A stretch of DNA of 64,000 nt from assembly GCA_023079485.1 (NCBI GenBank), contig CM041097.1, forward strand, positions 16,729,658-16,793,657, in the 5' to 3' direction. Each line of letters opens with the position of its first letter. Within the stretch, counting starts at the first letter, position 1. Source of the stretch: Archilochus colubris. Its lineage: Eukaryota > Chordata > Aves > Apodiformes > Trochilidae. Below, one piece after another: positions 31,921-47,100 of this stretch. A program made the translations under genes and the position numbers. The notes below the pieces were generated by a model. It was not told the origin of the DNA. It saw only the letters and a list, made by a program, of their open reading frames with translations, and ran no database searches.

Positions 31921-34900
31921 GAGCGGGTGTGTTACTTGGCGGCTGCGTGAGGACGGGAAACTTTTGCCTGGGTACGTCAGTCTCTTTCTAAAGTATTTTC
32001 CCCCCGAGATATACCCTCTGGGCTTATCTGGAGTGGCTGTGTCGGGGAGATACGGCCCTTAAAGGGGAATAAGGCAGTGTGTGTTGCTCTCCTTCTGAGG
32101 GGTCTTGGGTACCCCCTTTCCATCCCAGTGCTGGGAAAAGAACCCAAATGCTTTGCTTCTACCTCGTCAGTTTCTCCCTCCCCTGGGTTTTTCATTCAAA
32201 GTCCTCGGTCCGGAGCGAGCCCTCCATTTCATCTCAGGACTCGGCTGAGCTAAGGTCATTGCTGCGAGAGCATCGTGTCTGGGGAGATGTTGTTTAGCCT
32301 CTCGTTACGTGCGTGGTTTTTAGGTTTGAACAGTGTTCTGGGTACAACTGTGCATGCAGCTGAAAAATGAACGGGAAGGTAAATATTTAACACCCCCTCC
32401 TTCCCTCCCCCCCCCTCGGTGTGCAAGTTTAGAATGTTCTGCCTGTCAAGACACACTTCAACGTAAATAAATGCGGTTTTGATCGTGCTCTGAATGCTTC
32501 AGAAGCGCTGAAGGTCTCGTAGTAGAAGATGTTGAGGTTGTCTGTGGGTGTCGAAGGGGCTGGCACATCTGAGGCCACCTGCTGTGCCCTGTCTGCACCT
32601 CACCCCGAGCCTTGGGTATTGCTGAGAAATGGTGCACGGAGTGGTGGTGATGCCTTTCACAGCCTGATGGGTCAGCCAACCTAACCAGAACTCCTCTGCC
32701 CTCCAAGGTTGTGCAGGGAAGTTGCTATTATCCAGGTAATTAGCTGGGAGCCTGGGAAAAGATAGGTTTGCCAGCAGTGGTGGGTTCCCAGCAGGGATGG
32801 GAGACCCACGGGGCTTTGGCTTCAGTGTCTGTGTTGGCAGTGGGGTGCAGCAGTCACAGGGAGGGTGGTGGAGCATTGATGCTTCCTTCGTGCTGTTGTC
32901 CAAAATCAGTGTTTGCACCAGTTGTGGTTTCTAACTGGTGTGTAGCTGTCCCTTTATGATTGTCCACGTTGTAATCAGCAGTTTGTACCTTCAAACGTTG
33001 TGGGCACAGAGCCTTAGGTACCAGGTCTGCATTTGACCTTGCACAGATGTTGCAGCTGCTTTTAGTTCCTGTGATTTTATGTTTAGGACCTGAACGTGTC
33101 CCTCTGCTGCTCACTTCTCTCAGGGGCATGAGATAATAAAGCTGCTCTGTAATGAAGCACTGGAGTATTTGGTTGTCTTCTAAATGTCACCACTTCACAC
33201 TTCCTCAGAGTCAATTGCCCCACTATGTTTCTTCTCTCCTGGTTTTCCTGCAGCTGGCACTGCCCACCCTTGGAGTTTAAAGGGTCCCCTCGAGACAGCT
33301 TGCTGGTGTCTCAGGTCTGTTCTCATGTTTCCAGGAGAACCTGTGGGATAGGAGAGGTGTCCAGCTTTGTCCCTGTCCCTTTGCACATACCCATGCATAC
33401 AAGAAGAGGGTAGCCCCGAGGGTGGAATAACAACCCACAGTTTTTCTGGCAAGGAGCAAACTGACATCCTAACCTCATCATGGAGCCTGCCCAGCTCACG
33501 TACTGCTCTTACCTCAAGGTAGAGTCTCAGTTGTCTTCCTGGCCTTATGGAAAATGAAGAAGCAGAGGAGCCAGGGCCCTTGCCAGGTCCGTATAAACTT
33601 GTCCCTGGAGCCAGGCTGATAAAACTTGATGATAACAGGAGGCAAAAGTTGCTCACAAACCTGTTTGCTGTGTGACGTGCAGATTGTAATCTCAGAGGAC
33701 TTCTGTAGTCCTGCTTTGCTCAGGCCTGAAACCAGTCTGACTGATAATTATCAAGGGTATCCAACATCACCCTGCTGCTTTCTCTTGTGGATGTAAATCA
33801 GGAGTAATTGCATGGCAGTTGGGGGGAAATAGCACCAGGTCAGCGTGGTGTAGATGGGGCTGTGGCCATGGGAATTGCTTTCTTCCCTCGTTGCTCTAGA
33901 AAGGTGCCTGGGGAGCAGCCAAACCAGAGGTGATGGCTGATGTTAGGAGTCGAGTCTGAACAACAGTCTGCTCCCTCCCCTGGTGAGAACTGATATCCTA
34001 GCAACATTCAAGGCTTTCACTGAGCTTTTCTAACTGCAAGAGGTGAGAAGCATCCTCAACTTACTCATAGCAGCTGAAATTTTGAGCACATGGCAAAAGC
34101 CATCAAGCTCAGATGGACATAAGAACACTGTGCTCTGAACCAAGTACAGACTTTTTTTTGTTGCCCAGTTGACCTCAACCCTGCAGGTATTGCTGTCTTC
34201 AACTAAACTCTCCTATTCGCTTCATCCCAGACTTGTTTGTTTTCCAGTCTGTGACATCCAGTTGAAGATTTCTCCTCCTCAATGTGCCATCAGTTACTCC
34301 ATCCATATTTCATAATTCAAGTCTGCAATCCAAAGCTCCGAGGGGTCCAATAATAAAAGCTTTTTTGCAGTAAATACTGTACTAGCTTAGGCCAAGCCAC
34401 AATTGAATGCTAGAGGCCAAGGAAAAATGTAAGCCCAGCAGAAAGCTTTAATCACAAGGGATGGAGGGAATACATGGAGCTGAGATACATCAGTTCCAAC
34501 CATATTTCCTAAACCCCTCAGACTCAGGAGAAGTTAGCTTCTTGTGCTCAGTGCAAGATTCATTTAAGGGCTCTCTGGAATTTGCTGTGGTTGAATGTCT
34601 TTGAAAACTGAGATGATGTTTCAGTTGCTTTGGTTTCTCCAGAGTCACTTTTCACTGTGGGAGGAAACTGGACTGTATGACTAGCCAGTAAGACAAGGAG
34701 ATTTATTTTATTTCCTCACATTCATACTTTATTCCTCTCCTACCAAACTCCCAAAGGATAATAGTTTTAATGTTAAGTACATCCACTTAAATATTTACGT
34801 GTTTGTGTAATGAAAAAGTAAATAAGATTTTTCTAGTGTAAGCACTACACAATGGAGCTGATGGAGTTTTGTTTCCAAGCAATGGGTTGAAGAAAATCAT

Positions 34901-37900
34901 CAGTTACTACCCAAAAGTAAACACAGATCCTGACATGGCCTGTGTGCAGTCATCAGGGTGCTGTGGATGCTGTAAATCATTGGACTTACTGAAGGGGTGT
35001 TTTTGATATCCTCCTGCTACCTGGCAGTACAGTCTGCCTCTGTGTGGGGTGATCTGAACTAACAGATGTGCCAGATGCAGTAAAAAATTCCTGTGTTGAA
35101 TTGGTTTTCTGTTTTTTTTGTTTCTTTATGATGTGTCTATTTGGATTGCCTGCACGACCTAGCAAGTACCAGCAAATTACTGTCAGTTATAATTTACTAG
35201 CTTCCTCTTAAAAAAACCATGTACCTGCAGGTAAATTACTCCTATTTATACTGTTTTCTGTTGCCCTTTCCCAGCTTACTTATTTTCAGACTGGTCAAAG
35301 AGCACCTGAATGATCCAGTTACTAAAGTATTTTTAGTAGGAAAAATTATTAGGAAATGCTTTTAAGTTGCATGAATAGGTTTTTAGGAAGCTTATTCTTG
35401 CTTTATGAGCAATAGCATTGAGATGTAGAGTTTGTCATTATTAAAGCAGTGATGTTTTTTATAAAATTCCCATAATTTGTGGTGTCCAAATGCTTTTAAA
35501 AATAGAAACGTTCAATATTTTACTTACATCAGCTAGTACCTCATCTCTATCCACTTAGGATCCTTTGTGAAACACTCATTTTTCTTGATTTTTTTTTTTT
35601 TTTCAAATGTTGAAGTCTCAACTTAGTAAAAACTCCTTTTTTTTTATCCAGTGTGTGTTGAGGCAGTATTACTTTCACCAAAGAGCTACACGTTTTTAAA
35701 CTGTGTACTTACTCTGGAGCCAAAGAAGACTTTTTCTAAAGTGCCTAAGTCTGCAGATGATCAAATTTAATTTTGCAAATCAACTTTGCAACGTGATTAA
35801 ATTTGAACTTGATTACATTAGGCTTCTCAGCATCGAGTTTGTGCCTTACTGGAGGTAGTCTTTTCATATTACTGCTATTTATGGATCTTATTCAAGTGTT
35901 TTATATTCTGGTTGGGTTCTGCAATGCAGTTTGTTCAAGCTACTGCTTATATCTGTTCCAGTTGTGCAAGAAGTGGAAAATATGCTTTATTTAGAACAGG
36001 TCACATGTGCTTGCATCCAGGAACCGTGCCTCAGCGTCTTTAAAGAAAAAAAATCAAAATGTATCTTGGAGGAACAGATTTAAAAAGTTCCTGAAATATT
36101 TTTCCGTCTGTTACAGAGGAACACGACATATTTTAAGCTGAAAGGTAATAATAGCTGAGTTTTAAGTGATACGTAGGCTACCACTGCCTGAAGTCAATGG
36201 TGAAAGTCTTAACCAACGTTGGTGGGAGTAGAGCTGAGGCAGAAGTAGGCTCTGAAATCTCTGGTAACGTTTTTGTGAGTGAGTCAATAATCCCATGTCT
36301 GCTCTGCACCTCAGAGTCTCTTCACTGGGAAGGAAACCCTCACCACATCTTTTTTGTACTCCTTTATTTTTTGCAAACAGTCTCCAAAGGAAAGGCTGCA
36401 ATCCGAGTGTCTGTTGTATAAACATGTGGAGACAATAAGTGGTGTTTCTTTGTATGACTTTAGGCTGGGAGCTGGTGCAGCTCCCTGTCTGGAGCAGAGC
36501 GTTTTTCTGTGGGGAGAGATCCTGGTTGACCTTTTCTCCTCTGCAAAGCCCTCACTTTGTTATTTGCAGTAGGCCTTTGCTATTTAGCAAGGAAACAGAA
36601 ACAGTCTGGGAAATTTGGTTCAGCATTTGCTTTGATATCAACCATTGAACGTCACCTTTTTGCTTCCCTAGCCTGCTTTTCCTCAGGAGGGTTTTGTTCA
36701 GCTGCCAAGCTGGTCAGAGAGTTCACAGATATTTTGAGGCTGAGATAACTGCACTGACTTTGCACCTTTTAGCATGCACATGTGTTTTCTATTTATTTAT
36801 CATCCTGCTGGCTCTATTAGTTGTGTACAAGTACACATGCACTCTGCATGAAATAAATCCATACCTGGGAGCTTTCCTAACTGTCTGCTATTGATTTGCA
36901 GAATCCAGGTGATAATTTGAATCAATGCATTCTTCTGCATTTTAAATAGCTGAAAATAAACCTATGCAGCCCTGCTGATGGATAGCTGGGGTGCTACTGG
37001 TCCTGCTCTGTTGCCTGGATGGAGTGGGGGTTATTTCACAAGCCTCTGGACCAGAATTTTTGGGACTGCTGTGAACCTCCCAGTTGTCATCAACAAGTCA
37101 TTGTGGATCTTATTCTGCACAGTGTCTGGTTTTATTTGGCACTTATCAGAGGTCCTTTCCAGCATGGTGGTTGGCAACATAGCTAATTCCTGCTGTGCAG
37201 TTTGGTCAGCATCTAGAGGAAAACTGGGAAATGAGTAGAAGAGATGTGCAGATGTGTTATTTTATAAACAAATCGAGCCTCTCACCATGCCCAATGATTA
37301 AAAGTTTAGTGGGAAGAAATCTGTACAGCAGCTTAAAAATGAAGGCACAGGAGAAACCTGTTCTGACACTTACTGTGCTGTCCTCTTATTTCTGGGTTTG
37401 CTTTTCAAATCAATGTGCTTGAAGACTCTGAAAACGAAACAGAAGGAGTAATTTTCTGTTTACTTTTCTGCTAAAAATTGAAATTGCATGTTGGCAGTTC
37501 AGTGTCTTCCCAGAATGATCTTTTGCTTCAGTGTTGAGAACAAAATGAGAGTCCAACTTCCATTAAGCTGGTCAGGCTCTTGGCCACTATTGTCTGTCTT
37601 GTTCTTTTTTGGATTAAAGAAGTTTTTGAAATACTTTGGTTGTTTGGTAAAATTCGCTGCCTTTTAATATATTTTTAGCTGGGACAAAGACAACTTGATT
37701 AAGCATTATAGCATGTCAGATTTTGCTGGACAGTTAACTCCTCCACTGCTATCATACTGTACTAGAACTGTGATTATTTTTATTTCTTTGGTTTTAGTAA
37801 CCCCTGCAACTAAACAGCGACAGGACAACTATTGCAGGTGGTTTTGCATTTCATTTCACACTGGGGAAGAACAGTGCAGGAAAAGGAATATTGTTGCATA

Positions 37901-38430
37901 TTCATAATATAACAATGCTCCTGCTTTATCTTCAACAGCTGATGCTGCTCTGAGTGTCAAGATGGAAATATTCAGGATCACTGGAACCAAATAGTGTAAT
38001 ACAGTCTGAAACAGCCTGTCCTACAGCACACTTCTGAGCTTTCTTGTGTTAGCCATGCCAAGGTTCTGTTTGCTGTCAATGAGCAGAGTTTTAGGGTGCC
38101 TTTGGAAGAGGCTCTGTCCCCCCATCCTTAGCCAGAATTTCAGCTTGTGCTTTGCCTAAAGCCCACTCAGTGATGTCTGTGCTTCACCTGAAAATAAGGA
38201 TTTCAAAGAGATCATAGGAGCATCTAAGTGAAAGAGGATGGGGGGGGGTATATCACTGGTACAAGTACAAAAACTGAAAATTACCAAGGCAGGCTTGCAG
38301 TACAACTGCTAGCTAATACTTTAACCACTAATAGGGCCTTTGGATCTAGCTCATTTTTTCTGGTAACATCTCTGCTGTGATGTTTGTGTTAGCAGCTTTC
38401 TGCCAAGCATGCAAGCCAGGTCTGGTGGTT

Positions 38431-38462
38431 TATAGCTTTTTTTCTTTTTTTTTTTTTTTTTC
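38431..38462. repeat. Poly-T tract
   Basis: T-rich run with two C interruptions, ending before CTAAAGTGG. Confidence 0.85.
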
Positions 38463-41400
38463 TAAAGTGGTGATTATGTAGAAACTCTCTGTAGGCTCCC
38501 CCCACCCTGACCTGCTGCTCACAGCTGCTGCTGGGACTGGACTGGCAGGTTGATGGGCAAAAATGTGTTGCTGTGATATATAATTACTTCTTCCAGCATG
38601 AGCCAACATTGCTGCTTGCTGTGATGATTGTTACGTATGCTGCTATGTAAAACAGAATGCAAGTTTAATGTAGGGTTCGGGCTAGTGTTTTAATGTTGTA
38701 ATTAACAGCCTCTAACAGTAAACAAGTTTTTTTAAAATCAGTTCCCATGAAGATTATTCCTTTACGATGTAAGCAGACGTGGTGCATTTGCAGATACGGA
38801 GTTGATGAATTCTGTGTTACTTGGAGAAATGAGCATCAAGAACAAACAAATCCTTCTTTTTCAGACCCTTTTTCTCTTACTCTCCAATACAACAGGTATG
38901 GTGTCAGGTGGCTGGAGATCAGCCCTGCAGTTGGTATTTCTTAGGGACGTTTTGGCTAAGGGAAACAGTCTCATTTGAGATGATGCAGCACTGCCCATCT
39001 CTTGGAAGAACTGGATTGGTGCTTTTAAAATAATCTCCCCCAAAACAGTGATCTAGTTTCACAGGTACGTTGTGCCTCTGTTTGTCCTGATTTTTTTTTT
39101 TTTTTGTTCTTCTGATATAAATGGGCATAAGCCCACCTGAACCTGCTGGCATGGCTGGGGGGAGTATGCTGGAGGGTTTGGTCTCCTCAGACCAGCTTCT
39201 GAAACTGCTTATGAAGAGACCACTGAACTTTCAGGGAGTAGGAAGAAGGTTTCTATCTGTTCCAGCCTACAAAGGCAAGTTTTGTTTGTGTGCAAGGATA
39301 ATGTGCCTGGCTTGACCTACTCTTACATTAAAGAATTTATTTATGATGAATTCTGTAAGAAAATGACTTTATGTGGTGAGACTTGAGTGTTTTGGGTACC
39401 TGGAAAGGTGTTGATCAGCTTTGAAATATTTAGGCATGAGAAGCTTGGCAATGTGTTTAAAGTATCACACCAGTAACAGCTACTGTATTGTCAGAGCTTG
39501 TCTGTAAGGATGCTGAGACATCGTGTCCTGTCTTCACAGTATGTGACAACACAAACTGGGGTATGAATGGTAGAAATCTAGTATGGAAGGGGTGTTGGGA
39601 CCTGAAGATCAGACAAAAGTATGGGAAGAAATGGGAGAAAAACGGCGTGTCCCAAATGAAGGATATTTTGGAGAATGGAGACAGGAAAGATGAATGATTG
39701 TTACTAATTTTACTGCCAGCCATCCTGTTGGAGTATGTAAACACACAGAAAAGAAGAATTACTGTGATCTCTGGAGGAGAAGCAAGAAAACTTGGGATGG
39801 AGCAAAATCATCTGGGAACTGTTTCAGGGTGAGAAGATGGGAGCAGGGTTTGGAAGCTGTCAGATGGCAAGAGATGGGCAAGGGGGGGTTGTGGTCCTGA
39901 CGTGTCAAACTGGGAAGCTGGAATAGTACCACAGAGATGGAAAAGGATCATTGAGAGATCTGAGTGGGAGGGCTTGGCTGAGCATGGTTTGTGCACACTT
40001 GCTATGTACTTTTAGGATTCTTTGAGCTTTAAATAAAGAAGGAGAGAGTTTGTATAAAATATGACTGACTTTGGAAATGCTTTTTCTAGATGCCTCACTT
40101 CATGGTAATATGCAGCTGTGAAGCCAAACTAGGAATACAGAGGCAGAGGGAACAAGCCAAACCCTTTTTATAATGTTTGTAGACTCCAGCCTGAATAAAT
40201 AATAACAGTTGCAATCTGAGAGAATGAAATCAGAATGATACTGAGATGTGTACACATGCAGGAGGGGAAGATCTTACAGAAAAGCAGAGGGCAAAACCTC
40301 TTCTGGGCTGGAAAGAGTTTAGGGTGGTGTGGGGCTCTTGCAGGGAGTCTTTTGGGATGCCATTAACTCCTGTGTTTAGGTTTCTGCTCAGTCCAGCAAG
40401 TTGCATTTCATCTGCACCAAATATTTACCATTCCACTCAAGTTCAGCCATGCTAAAGGCACATCCCAGATGTCATTATGTCTGGTGGCACAGTTTAGAAG
40501 AGTTGCTGGGATCATTTATTTATTGCTGTTGTAACACGAAGGTTCCTATCTGATAAAATACTTATTTCACCCTTGGAGAAGGCACATTGTAAATCTGTTA
40601 AGCTGCTCCTTTGTTTGTTAGGCTTGTGCATAATGAGTTTGGAATTTAAGATTAGTAGCAGGCTGTGCAACTGCTCATTTTGTGACCTCATCCTCCTCCT
40701 CAGCTCGCTTGCTTGTCCACCTGTCACATCCTGTTGGGTACCTAGGGCTATATTCATAAGGGGAACTTTGGTTTTGTGTTGCATCACCTCATTTTTATGT
40801 GTCCTGCTGCCTAGTGGAATTTAAAAAAACCCATAAGGTAGTTGTCTGGGTTCCTCAGAGAATACATGGGGGAAAGGTGGCCTCAAAGAAGGCTTGAGAA
40901 AACCAGCACAGTGTGGAGAATTGCTTGAGTCAGGCAGTGAAGGGTGTAAGAGGTTGGTGTTTATATTCAGTGCTGTCCCTTGAAGATTGGGTTGTCTGGG
41001 CTAGGTGAACTGTTGCTAAACCTTTCTTGGAGTGACATGCCAAAGAGTGGTCTGCTCTTACAGGGATGAGGAAGAGCAAGTTGTGCAACATGCCCCTACC
41101 CCAGCTTTACCCACTCAGGACACAGACATTTTAAGTTCCAGTCCTATCTGGGACTCCTAACATAGGACTGGACATTTCTGTCACTCTTTGGAATATCTAA
41201 CCAATAAACCATGGGATATTTGGAGGTGTCTCTTCTGTAGAAATTAGTCAATTTTACCTTGTATAATATTCATTGAACTGGTAGTGGCAGGAGAGGCTTG
41301 ATGTAACTACAAGGCAGTGAGGATTTGCCTGGGATGGTTCTCACCCTGCTCCGGAAAATACTTAGTTGTACAAAGTGGAACAGCTCTACCAGGAAGCAAG

Positions 41401-44126
41401 GAAGATGTGCTCAGGAATAAGGTAATTTTCAGCTCCATCTGTTTCTAAATGGTTGTTGTCCAAATGTCTGTAATTGGGTGCAGGATGAAATATGGGAACT
41501 TGCTTGAAATAAGAGTGGTTATATTTGGGCTATCTGAATGAAAGGAAAATATCTTGAGGGCTATGGGAACCAGAGGTTCCTGAATTGCTGCAAGAGGACA
41601 AGGAGGTTGGAGAGATTTATGAATTCTGATCATACTGATGGCCAGAGAGCCTCTCCAGATGGTAGACATTGGCGAGGAAGCTGTCAGGCAGAGGTGGATG
41701 TTAAGAGTGAAGACAAGTATGCATCAGTTCTTGAGAGTGTTTAATTCTTTAGGAATGTGAACACATTTGTGGTGCAGCAAGGGAAGCTCGAATCTGTGTA
41801 GAAGTGGGTTATTTCAAAGGATTAAGTGAGTAAGGCAGGAGACAAACTAATTTTGTCTCTCATGAAGTTGTTTTTTTGATTTAGCTTGTTGCACAATTTA
41901 CAGTTTCAATCTAATTGCAAAACTATTCTGCAAGTGATAATTTGGTTCCCAGCTAATACAGCTTTTGATATTTGCTGCACAAAGCTGTGCTGTAGGAACT
42001 TCTCACCATGAAGATGCTGCGGGCCAACAAGAACTTTGTTTTTCAAGTGTGTCAAGTAATGTAGAAAAGCATGGAACAGATTGGGCTGTTCTGAGGATCT
42101 AGGAGATGCTGGAGATACTTCTGAAAAGAAAAATGGGGCTGGAAGAAAGAGGCCTGGGGCTGCTCTGCATTAGCAGAGCTGGGGAGGGTCTTTCTTTTTG
42201 GTATTTCCCAAAGGAATCGGCTGTGCTGCCTTCGGAGCAGCCTCCTGCTTTCTGGGAGAGATCTCTCTGAGTCGGCAGTAATTACTGTCTTCCCAAAGAA
42301 GTCCTCATTTGTGGAGGAGACTGTTAATTATCCCTCACTTAGCCTTTCTAATGAAGGTGCTTGTAAGAGTTGTGCAGGGGTACCACAAGCTCCATGGTGT
42401 AAATTTTCCCTCCTCTGGCTCCACGGGCTGTGCCGGGAGCTGGTACTGATCTGGGATGTGTGTGCGTGTGGTTTTGAGTCTCAGGTGGGATCTTTAGGAA
42501 CCTGCTCTTTGAAACTGTTGACCATTTGGCCTTTTGCCTTGTAGCACCACTTGAGACTATAAATAGCAAGAACAGGGCCAATGATCTCGTGTTCCCAAAT
42601 GCCCTTCTGCAGTGCCAAAGCGTTGTGCTGCATAGCTGCTCAATGAGAGGAAGCTGGTGACAAGAGGTGGCTCCTGCAGTGAGCTGCAACCTGGAGCACC
42701 TCTGATGATGGCTGCAGTCTTGGCTGGTAATCCCACCATTTTTTATATCCAGAGCTTCTCTTGTGCAGCCTGAGCTTTCTGGTTATTTTAGGGGGGCACA
42801 TGGAAGGTGTCAGGTCCTGCTCTCCCAAAGGAGAGTTAGAGCATCACTGCTCTATTGATCTGGTGCAGTGCTCAGCAGTTCGTGGTGATGCTTCTTGTGC
42901 CATCCTGGCTGATTGATGAGGAAAACCATGCTGGGAAAGAGCATGGTAATGATCTAAAGAAGAAATGTGTTCCTGATTCTTTGCAGGTCCTCCTTGCTGA
43001 AGTGCTGGGTTTGCTCACTCACCTGTTTTTTCATATCGTGTTGAGCTGTGCTGTGAGCTGGAGGATGGAACTGGTTTGTATGGTTACCAGTCTCATCCCC
43101 TCCTCTCTGATAACTCCTGCCCTGTTGCTATGAAACGTTTCAGGGAGGTGCAATGTAAAAAGGATGAATATCCATCTGTAACTGCAGAGATATTTTTGCA
43201 TGGCTTATCTCTTGCTGATCTTTCTGATCAGTCTTCCGATTCTGCTGTTGGTGGATTTCAGTGATTTCTGGTGTTGTCATAAAATTATTTCCCGTGTGTA
43301 ATTTAATCTCTTTGCATTTTTTTATTAAGTAACAAGACAGAAAATTGCAGTTCTGTCTTTGGCTCTTTCCAGTGGGTTTGTTTTATGTGGCAAGGACTTT
43401 AACAGCTCTTGAAGTTCCAATTCTGTAATCACTAGTTAATGTTAGACAGTTTAAGAGCTACAGAATCAGGCTCTGCTTTGGGTAAAAGCTAAATTTGGCT
43501 TCTTGCAGAGTCCTTCACAGTACATAGGTTGTTCAGGTGATGCTCTTTGGTTTCTTGTAGTGCTGCAGGGAATGCTGAGCTTTGGGGGATTGTTCCTCCT
43601 TTTGTATGTAGCATGGGAAGAAATAAGTGGTAGCACTAGGAACTGCATGTGCTTTCTTTGGTAGCACTTCTGGTGGTTGCAGGGCTCCTCTGGCAGGAGA
43701 AAGGTGTGCTCTAGAACTGCAAGGTTATATTGGTTGTGTTGCATTTCTGCTGGAGCAAAAATATAAATGGCTCAGTATTTGTACTTCTGACTTGTGTATT
43801 GTTTTCTCTTTATTTGGTGTGTTTAGAAAACGCTGTGCTCTGCAAACTGCTGGTTTAGTGTTTTCTGTGGAATGAAAACCATCTGGATAATTTCACTGAA
43901 TTTTATCAAGGTTTATGGTAACAGGCTCTTTTCTGTTTCCTGGCATCTTGTTAGATGAGGATGAGAATTCAAGTGAAAATTCAGGGAGGTAACAATGTAC
44001 TGGTTTGTGATCTGGAATTTTAGAAACAACTTGGGCTTGTTTGAAGTTGTAAAAGTAATCAAAATATTAAAATGATCTACAATCTCTCCCAAAAGCATTC
44101 TCCTGGAGGAAATGCCTGCCATAGGC

Positions 44127-44146
44127 TTTTTTTTTTTTTTTTTTTT
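44127..44146. repeat. Poly-T tract
   Basis: Twenty uninterrupted T. No retroelement body is visible beside it. Confidence 0.9.
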
Positions 44147-47100
44147 CCACCCCAATGTTCTTTGAATTTTTGGCATAGTGGGAGCTGCAAGCTAAAGAAA
44201 GCATCCAGCGTTCATGCCGAGGCTTCTTTGAAAGAGATCAGATTTAAACACCAGCTAAAGTTAAACATATGTTTAAAGACTTCCCTTGAGCAATCCTGTG
44301 TTCAGTGATATACTTCCATGTATTCTTTATTTCAGAATTCTAAATAATTCAATTGGGTTTATAATATGTAAACCTGTTGCAGCCCAAGCTGTAGCAAACA
44401 CAGGAGTGCTCTCCCCCAGTCCAGAAAACCTTCAGAAAATGAACTGTGCTGCTCCAGACTATCAGTGCTTAAGTTTCAGCTCATGGTTTGGATATATTGC
44501 TGGATTGGGAGAAGAGTTTTCAACATATGGTGGGCTGTTAAATCTGATGTACTTTTGAGCCTTACACTATGCCTTTAATATATTCTACCAAAGCTGAAAT
44601 ATTACTTAGAAAAGTAAAAAATGCAACTAGAAGAAGATAAATGCATAATCCTTTCAGCATGGGATGCAGCATTCAATGATTTTCATTATAGTTTGTATAA
44701 CAGAAGAAAAGCACTAGAAAATGTCTTTTTTTTCCTACCCACTCCCAAAACACTTAACTGCCCATTTAGTTTCTGATATCCCTCCCTAACCATAAAGTTG
44801 ATTATGAACTTGTTGGCTGATGCGTTCAGCTTTTTGGGTGGTGTATTTTGTGCTGTTGTTTCTTCTTTAACGGAGGTGAAAGAAAGTGATCAAGTTCTTG
44901 GCGTTGCAAATTTTAGGCCTTTAAGAGATGAGTATTTAGATTTATATACTCTTAAATCATGAAGAACAGTTCCTTGAGTCTAAACTGTTGCAATTTGTCC
45001 TAAGAGCAATCCACGGTACAGGCTTGAAGACCTGGTGGCCAAAATTTCTGCATCCTTTTTCAGTCTTGGCTTAAAAGCCACTAGGTTTTCTTCCTTGGCT
45101 AGGTTCAGTGTTGGTTGGCACAATCCAGTTGTTTTGCTCAGCCATTCCCCACAGCAGATGGGTGCTAAGCACCCTACAGCATTACGTGATGTTTAAAAAA
45201 CTCTTAAGCTTCAGTGCAGAGGTTGTGTCCAGTGCTGTAAAACTGTACCTTAATGGTGTTTGTGCAAAGTGTTTGACAGATGCTTATTGCTTAAGATGTT
45301 ATCTGGACTGTTTATAGTAATTCCACAAGTTCTTTGATGAACCAGCACTGACTTGTCTGCTATGAATTCAAACACCAAAGTCAAAATGACTTAAAAAATG
45401 GTAAACATGAACTTTGGCCATTTTGTGCTCTGGGATGATTCTAGAAGCAGTTCCTCAGTGTGCTGGAATGTGCACCAAGTGCCTTTTTGTAACCTGCAAC
45501 TGGCTGTGTTCATTGGGACAGCACCCAGTACACTCCTGCCAGGCTATATTAAGTAAATATCACATGGAATTGAGTATCTAAGCTTCAGTCGGGGCTGATC
45601 TTACCTTGTCCATCTGGTGTCATGCAGTAATCAAGGACTACAGTGGTCTGCAGATTGCTTTTGGCAGCTTTAAGGACCGAGAAAAAGGAGATATTACAGA
45701 ATATGTTCTTTAGCATATCAAGGGTTTACTGGGATGGCTGGAAAAGTTGAGTTCAGAGGTGCTTTCTAGGCTAAAATAAAGTATAGTTGCTGTAAAAAAA
45801 TTCACATTTTTTTAAAAGTAAGAGTCCAGTGCTGTGCCGTGCCATAGGATTCACTGAATTCACTTTGGTATCAGAGGTGGAAATGAACATGTGCTGACTG
45901 TACAGTCTGCAGTTTGTGTTTTCTGAGGCTGCATTCATTTCTCCATCCTCTCAAGCTCTGACACGTTGGGGTAACTGGAGCTGACTGGCAAAAGATGAAG
46001 TATAGAAAATAAGCTGTATTTACTGCTCCAGGCTTTGTTGCTTTTGCATTTCCAATAACTATTGAGTAACAAGCAGAATGTTAAGGGTGCTTTCCCAGAG
46101 TAGCACTATTTTGGGAAGTGACTTGAGTGCTTATTGCCATCCAGAAGCTCCAAGCAAACCTGTATACCAATTATGTCAATGGTCCTTCTTACTTCATGTC
46201 TGTGGATGAGCATGGTGTCAGCATTTAGGTAGCTCTTTTTGGGCTTTTCTCATGCAAATGGGTGACTTAGGCTGGTAAAGAACATGCAGCAATATCTGAT
46301 CTCCCAGGACACTGTAAGATTTAGCTCTTAGGTGCCTTGGTAACAAAATTAATACGTGGCAAAGCGTTAGATGTTGGCAGATTTTGACTGCAGCTTTTGC
46401 CTTTACCTGTACCTGCAGTGAAAGCTCTTGTTACCCCACTGCTTCTCTTGGTCTCTCCTTGTTTATTCTAAGGCTCAGGGATGTGTTCAAGGGAGATGAG
46501 GAGAAGCAGGTGGAGGGGGAGGTCTGGACATCTGCTTGTAAGGCCATCTCAAAATGCCACTTGAGTCTCTTGCTGCAAATGCAGGATTTGGGAGCAGGAG
46601 TTGTCCTGTGATCTGGATAAAACGTGGGATCTTGGGTCTCTCTGTGTGAGCTGCTGCTTGAATAAAGCTGTTAGGGCAGTTTAACTCTGCAATGCTTAAC
46701 TTCAATTAAGTTGTCAAGTTTAGCATTGCTTTAGGCATTAATAGAGTTTTACTCTCACTTAAAAAAATCTGGTTTAGTAATTAACCTCCATTTTATTCGG
46801 GAGTTCAGAAGGTGCTCATTTAGTGCTGCAAATCTAATGTCATGTGAATTAAAACATGAAAGATATTCAGTAATGAGAAACTGAAGCAGGGTAGTGCAGA
46901 AATTAGATTATATGCAACTTACAGGGAGCTGTGCTAGATGCTGAGTTCTTAATGAAAAGCATTTTGAAGGTGCTGCCTCCGGATTTGCATGGTTAAGGAA
47001 TGTTCTGAATTAAATTGAAAATTATTAGTGGAGCTGGGATTTCTGTTGTTGCACATTGGTTTTTTTATTGCACTTAGGTTTATTGTAGAGCTTTTTCTGA

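Noticed and set aside
38747..38944. Possible intron-1 alternative exon (TTTGCAG before 38792 and ACAG/GTATGG near 38894)
   Set aside because: Splice-like ends alone are common by chance. The encoded peptide matches no MITF isoform or other protein I recognise.
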